Of a stretch of DNA of 7,445 nt, positions 6,759 to 7,445 are shown piece by piece. A model generated the notes under the pieces. That model was not told the DNA's origin and made no database searches. It saw nothing but the letters and a program-made list of their open reading frames with translations. Every line of letters begins with the position of its first letter. The stretch's first letter is position 1. The stretch is from NCBI GenBank assembly GCA_947175005.1, contig CAMWLD010000107.1, positions 1 through 7,445 of the forward strand, written 5' to 3'. A program made the translations under genes and the position numbers. Source of the stretch: an uncultured Ruminococcus sp. (GTDB taxonomy: Bacteria > Bacillota > Clostridia > Oscillospirales > Ruminococcaceae).

Positions 6759-7149
6759 CGTTATTTTTTGCATAAATTATAAATTTTGTTAAATTTTTGA
6801 AAATTACGTCGAAAAATAACCCTTTGTATAATCCTTGATTTTTCTTATTACATATAGTATAAATCCCGAAAAATAGCCATTTTGGAAATGTCATAAATTG
6901 GAATAAAATTTGACATTTAATTAAGTTGATAATTGGAATTTTTTCCTAATCTCAAAAATTGCATTATACACAATTGCAAATGCGTGGGTGTTGCAAAAGT
7001 AAATTTTACAAAAAATTCACATTTTGGTGCAGCTGTGCAGTTTGGCAAGTGGCTGGTTCCAGTCGGCGGACGATTTCGGCGACACGCCGACATAATTATA
7101 TATGTGGAATTTCTCAAATTTAAAACCAAGGACATATAAAAATGCTCAA
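6759..7149. other. AT-rich non-coding region with two inverted repeats
   Basis: No reading frame here looks like a protein. Three items stand out. An 8-bp inverted repeat, AAATGTCA (6886-6893) and TGACATTT (6911-6918), has a 17-base spacer. A 7-bp inverted repeat, GTCGGCG (7062-7068) and CGCCGAC (7085-7091), has a second TCGGCG in its loop. The GC content jumps between about 7020 and 7095 inside otherwise AT-rich DNA. None has a T-run that would make it a terminator. Confidence 0.5.
7111..7140 (+). promoter_or_regulatory. Weak promoter candidate just before the tandem repeats
   Basis: TTCTCA (7111-7116, 4 of 6) is followed after 18 bases by TATAAA (7135-7140, 5 of 6). Transcription would begin close to 7147, right at the start of the repeat array. 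An AAGGA at 7128-7132 also sits 9 bases before an ATG at 7142, so the same stretch could instead be a ribosome binding region. Neither is strong. Confidence 0.25.
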
Positions 7150-7315
7150 ACGCCGCGTGGCTTTGTTCCCCTCATACGCCGGGGAGTGGCTTTTTTCTCT
7201 TACGTGCCGTAAATCGGTTTTTTTCCTATCACGCCATGAATCGGCTTTGTTCCCCTACCACGCCATGAATCGGCTTTGTTCTCCTACCACGCCGGGGAAC
7301 TGCTTTGTGTTAATG
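7150..7315 (+). repeat. Tandem array of about six degenerate 26-29 bp units
   Basis: Units begin at 7150, 7176, 7204, 7231, 7260 and 7289, each opening with ACGCC or GTGCC. Units 4 and 5 (29 bp each) differ at one base; both read ACGCCATGAATCGGC and then TTTGTTC, ending in CCTACC. Units 2 and 6 share ACGCCGGGGA. Unit lengths are 26, 28, 27, 29, 29 and about 27. Most units contain a tiny hairpin (GCC/GGC, or GCCG/CGGT in unit 3) followed by a T-rich run. There are no unique spacers, so it is not CRISPR. A 62-codon frame (7142-7330) crosses it, but unit lengths are not multiples of three, so the peptide does not repeat and is probably not a real product. Function unknown: minisatellite, protein-binding array or structured RNA are all possible. 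Confidence 0.7.
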
Positions 7316-7445
7316 CGAATAAATTGTTGAAATGCGTTTATTTGTTGGCAAATGTGAGTTGCCTGATAAATGAAATGTGACTTTGTTTGTGAGATGCTTG
7401 ACATTGCAAACGACTGTAAGTTGCCGTCCAAAGGGACAACCTCCC
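7316..7445. other. Non-coding end of the window, nothing recognised
   Basis: No gene is seen. A TTGACA at 7398-7403 has no -10 box at the right distance. Near the edge, GTCC and GGAC around an AAAG loop (about 7426-7437), flanked by GTTG and AAC, could form a small hairpin belonging to something beyond the window. Confidence 0.3.

Noticed and set aside
6667..6760. c-di-GMP (GEMM) riboswitch upstream of the chemotaxis gene
   Set aside because: Such riboswitches often precede clostridial receptors, but the conserved GC-rich core motifs are absent, the stretch is AT-rich, and the likely leader is only about 57 bases.
6667..6894. Upstream extension of the chemotaxis receptor to 6894
   Set aside because: The frame is open only because the DNA is AT-rich; the extra residues contain no coherent signal or domain, while the ATG at 6666 has a ribosome binding site and begins directly before TM1.
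7150..7315. Possible CRISPR array
   Set aside because: The similar units are directly adjacent, with no 30-40 bp unique spacers, and no cas gene is present.
7142..7330. 62-codon small protein across the tandem repeats
   Set aside because: An AAGGA lies 9 bases upstream, but repeat units of 26-29 bp shift the frame from unit to unit, so the peptide is not repetitive and has no recognisable feature; a second frame is also open over most of the array.

Overview
The window looks like chromosome of a gut or rumen Firmicute, most likely Oscillospiraceae/Ruminococcus-like. The grounds are strong AGGAGG-type ribosome binding sites, a TTG start, about 50% GC genes separated by AT-rich gaps, a SLOG/DUF1273 protein, a secreted Ca-binding TSP3-repeat protein and a clostridial-style methyl-accepting chemotaxis protein. 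This is inference from gene content; nothing in the window is a taxonomic marker.

Layout. Positions 1-199 (minus) hold the 5' end of a SLOG/DUF1273 gene. It diverges from a small XRE-type regulator at 310-522 (plus), and the shared 110-bp gap carries nested inverted repeats inside a good promoter for the SLOG gene. A 13-bp perfect hairpin at 607-645 follows. Next comes a 461-residue vWA-domain protein without a signal peptide (732-2117, plus), which ends at a clear intrinsic terminator (2137-2173). Converging on it is a minus-strand pair: a P-loop uridine-kinase-like protein (3885-4454), then, 19 bases later, a secreted TSP3-repeat protein starting at TTG (2192-3865). Upstream of the kinase lies about 530 bp of non-coding DNA packed with GC-rich palindromes. 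Beyond it is a transmembrane chemotaxis receptor (4984-6666, minus).

The last 780 bp contain no convincing gene but are not featureless. A full-consensus TTGACA-17-TATAAT promoter at 6711-6739 points rightward, away from the receptor, and its palindromic -10 box is shared with a plausible receptor promoter on the other strand. Further right are two inverted repeats and, at 7150-7315, about six degenerate 26-29 bp tandem repeats. Most units have the form of a tiny GCC...GGC hairpin followed by a T-rich tract. These two features are the best candidates for something undescribed, perhaps a non-coding transcript.

How the genes relate. The XRE protein probably controls the SLOG gene and possibly itself. 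The kinase and TSP3 genes are probably co-transcribed. The vWA and TSP3 proteins are convergent and both suggest metal-dependent adhesion or surface biology, but no direct functional link is visible. I see no complete defence system, CRISPR array, transposase or RNA gene of a known class.
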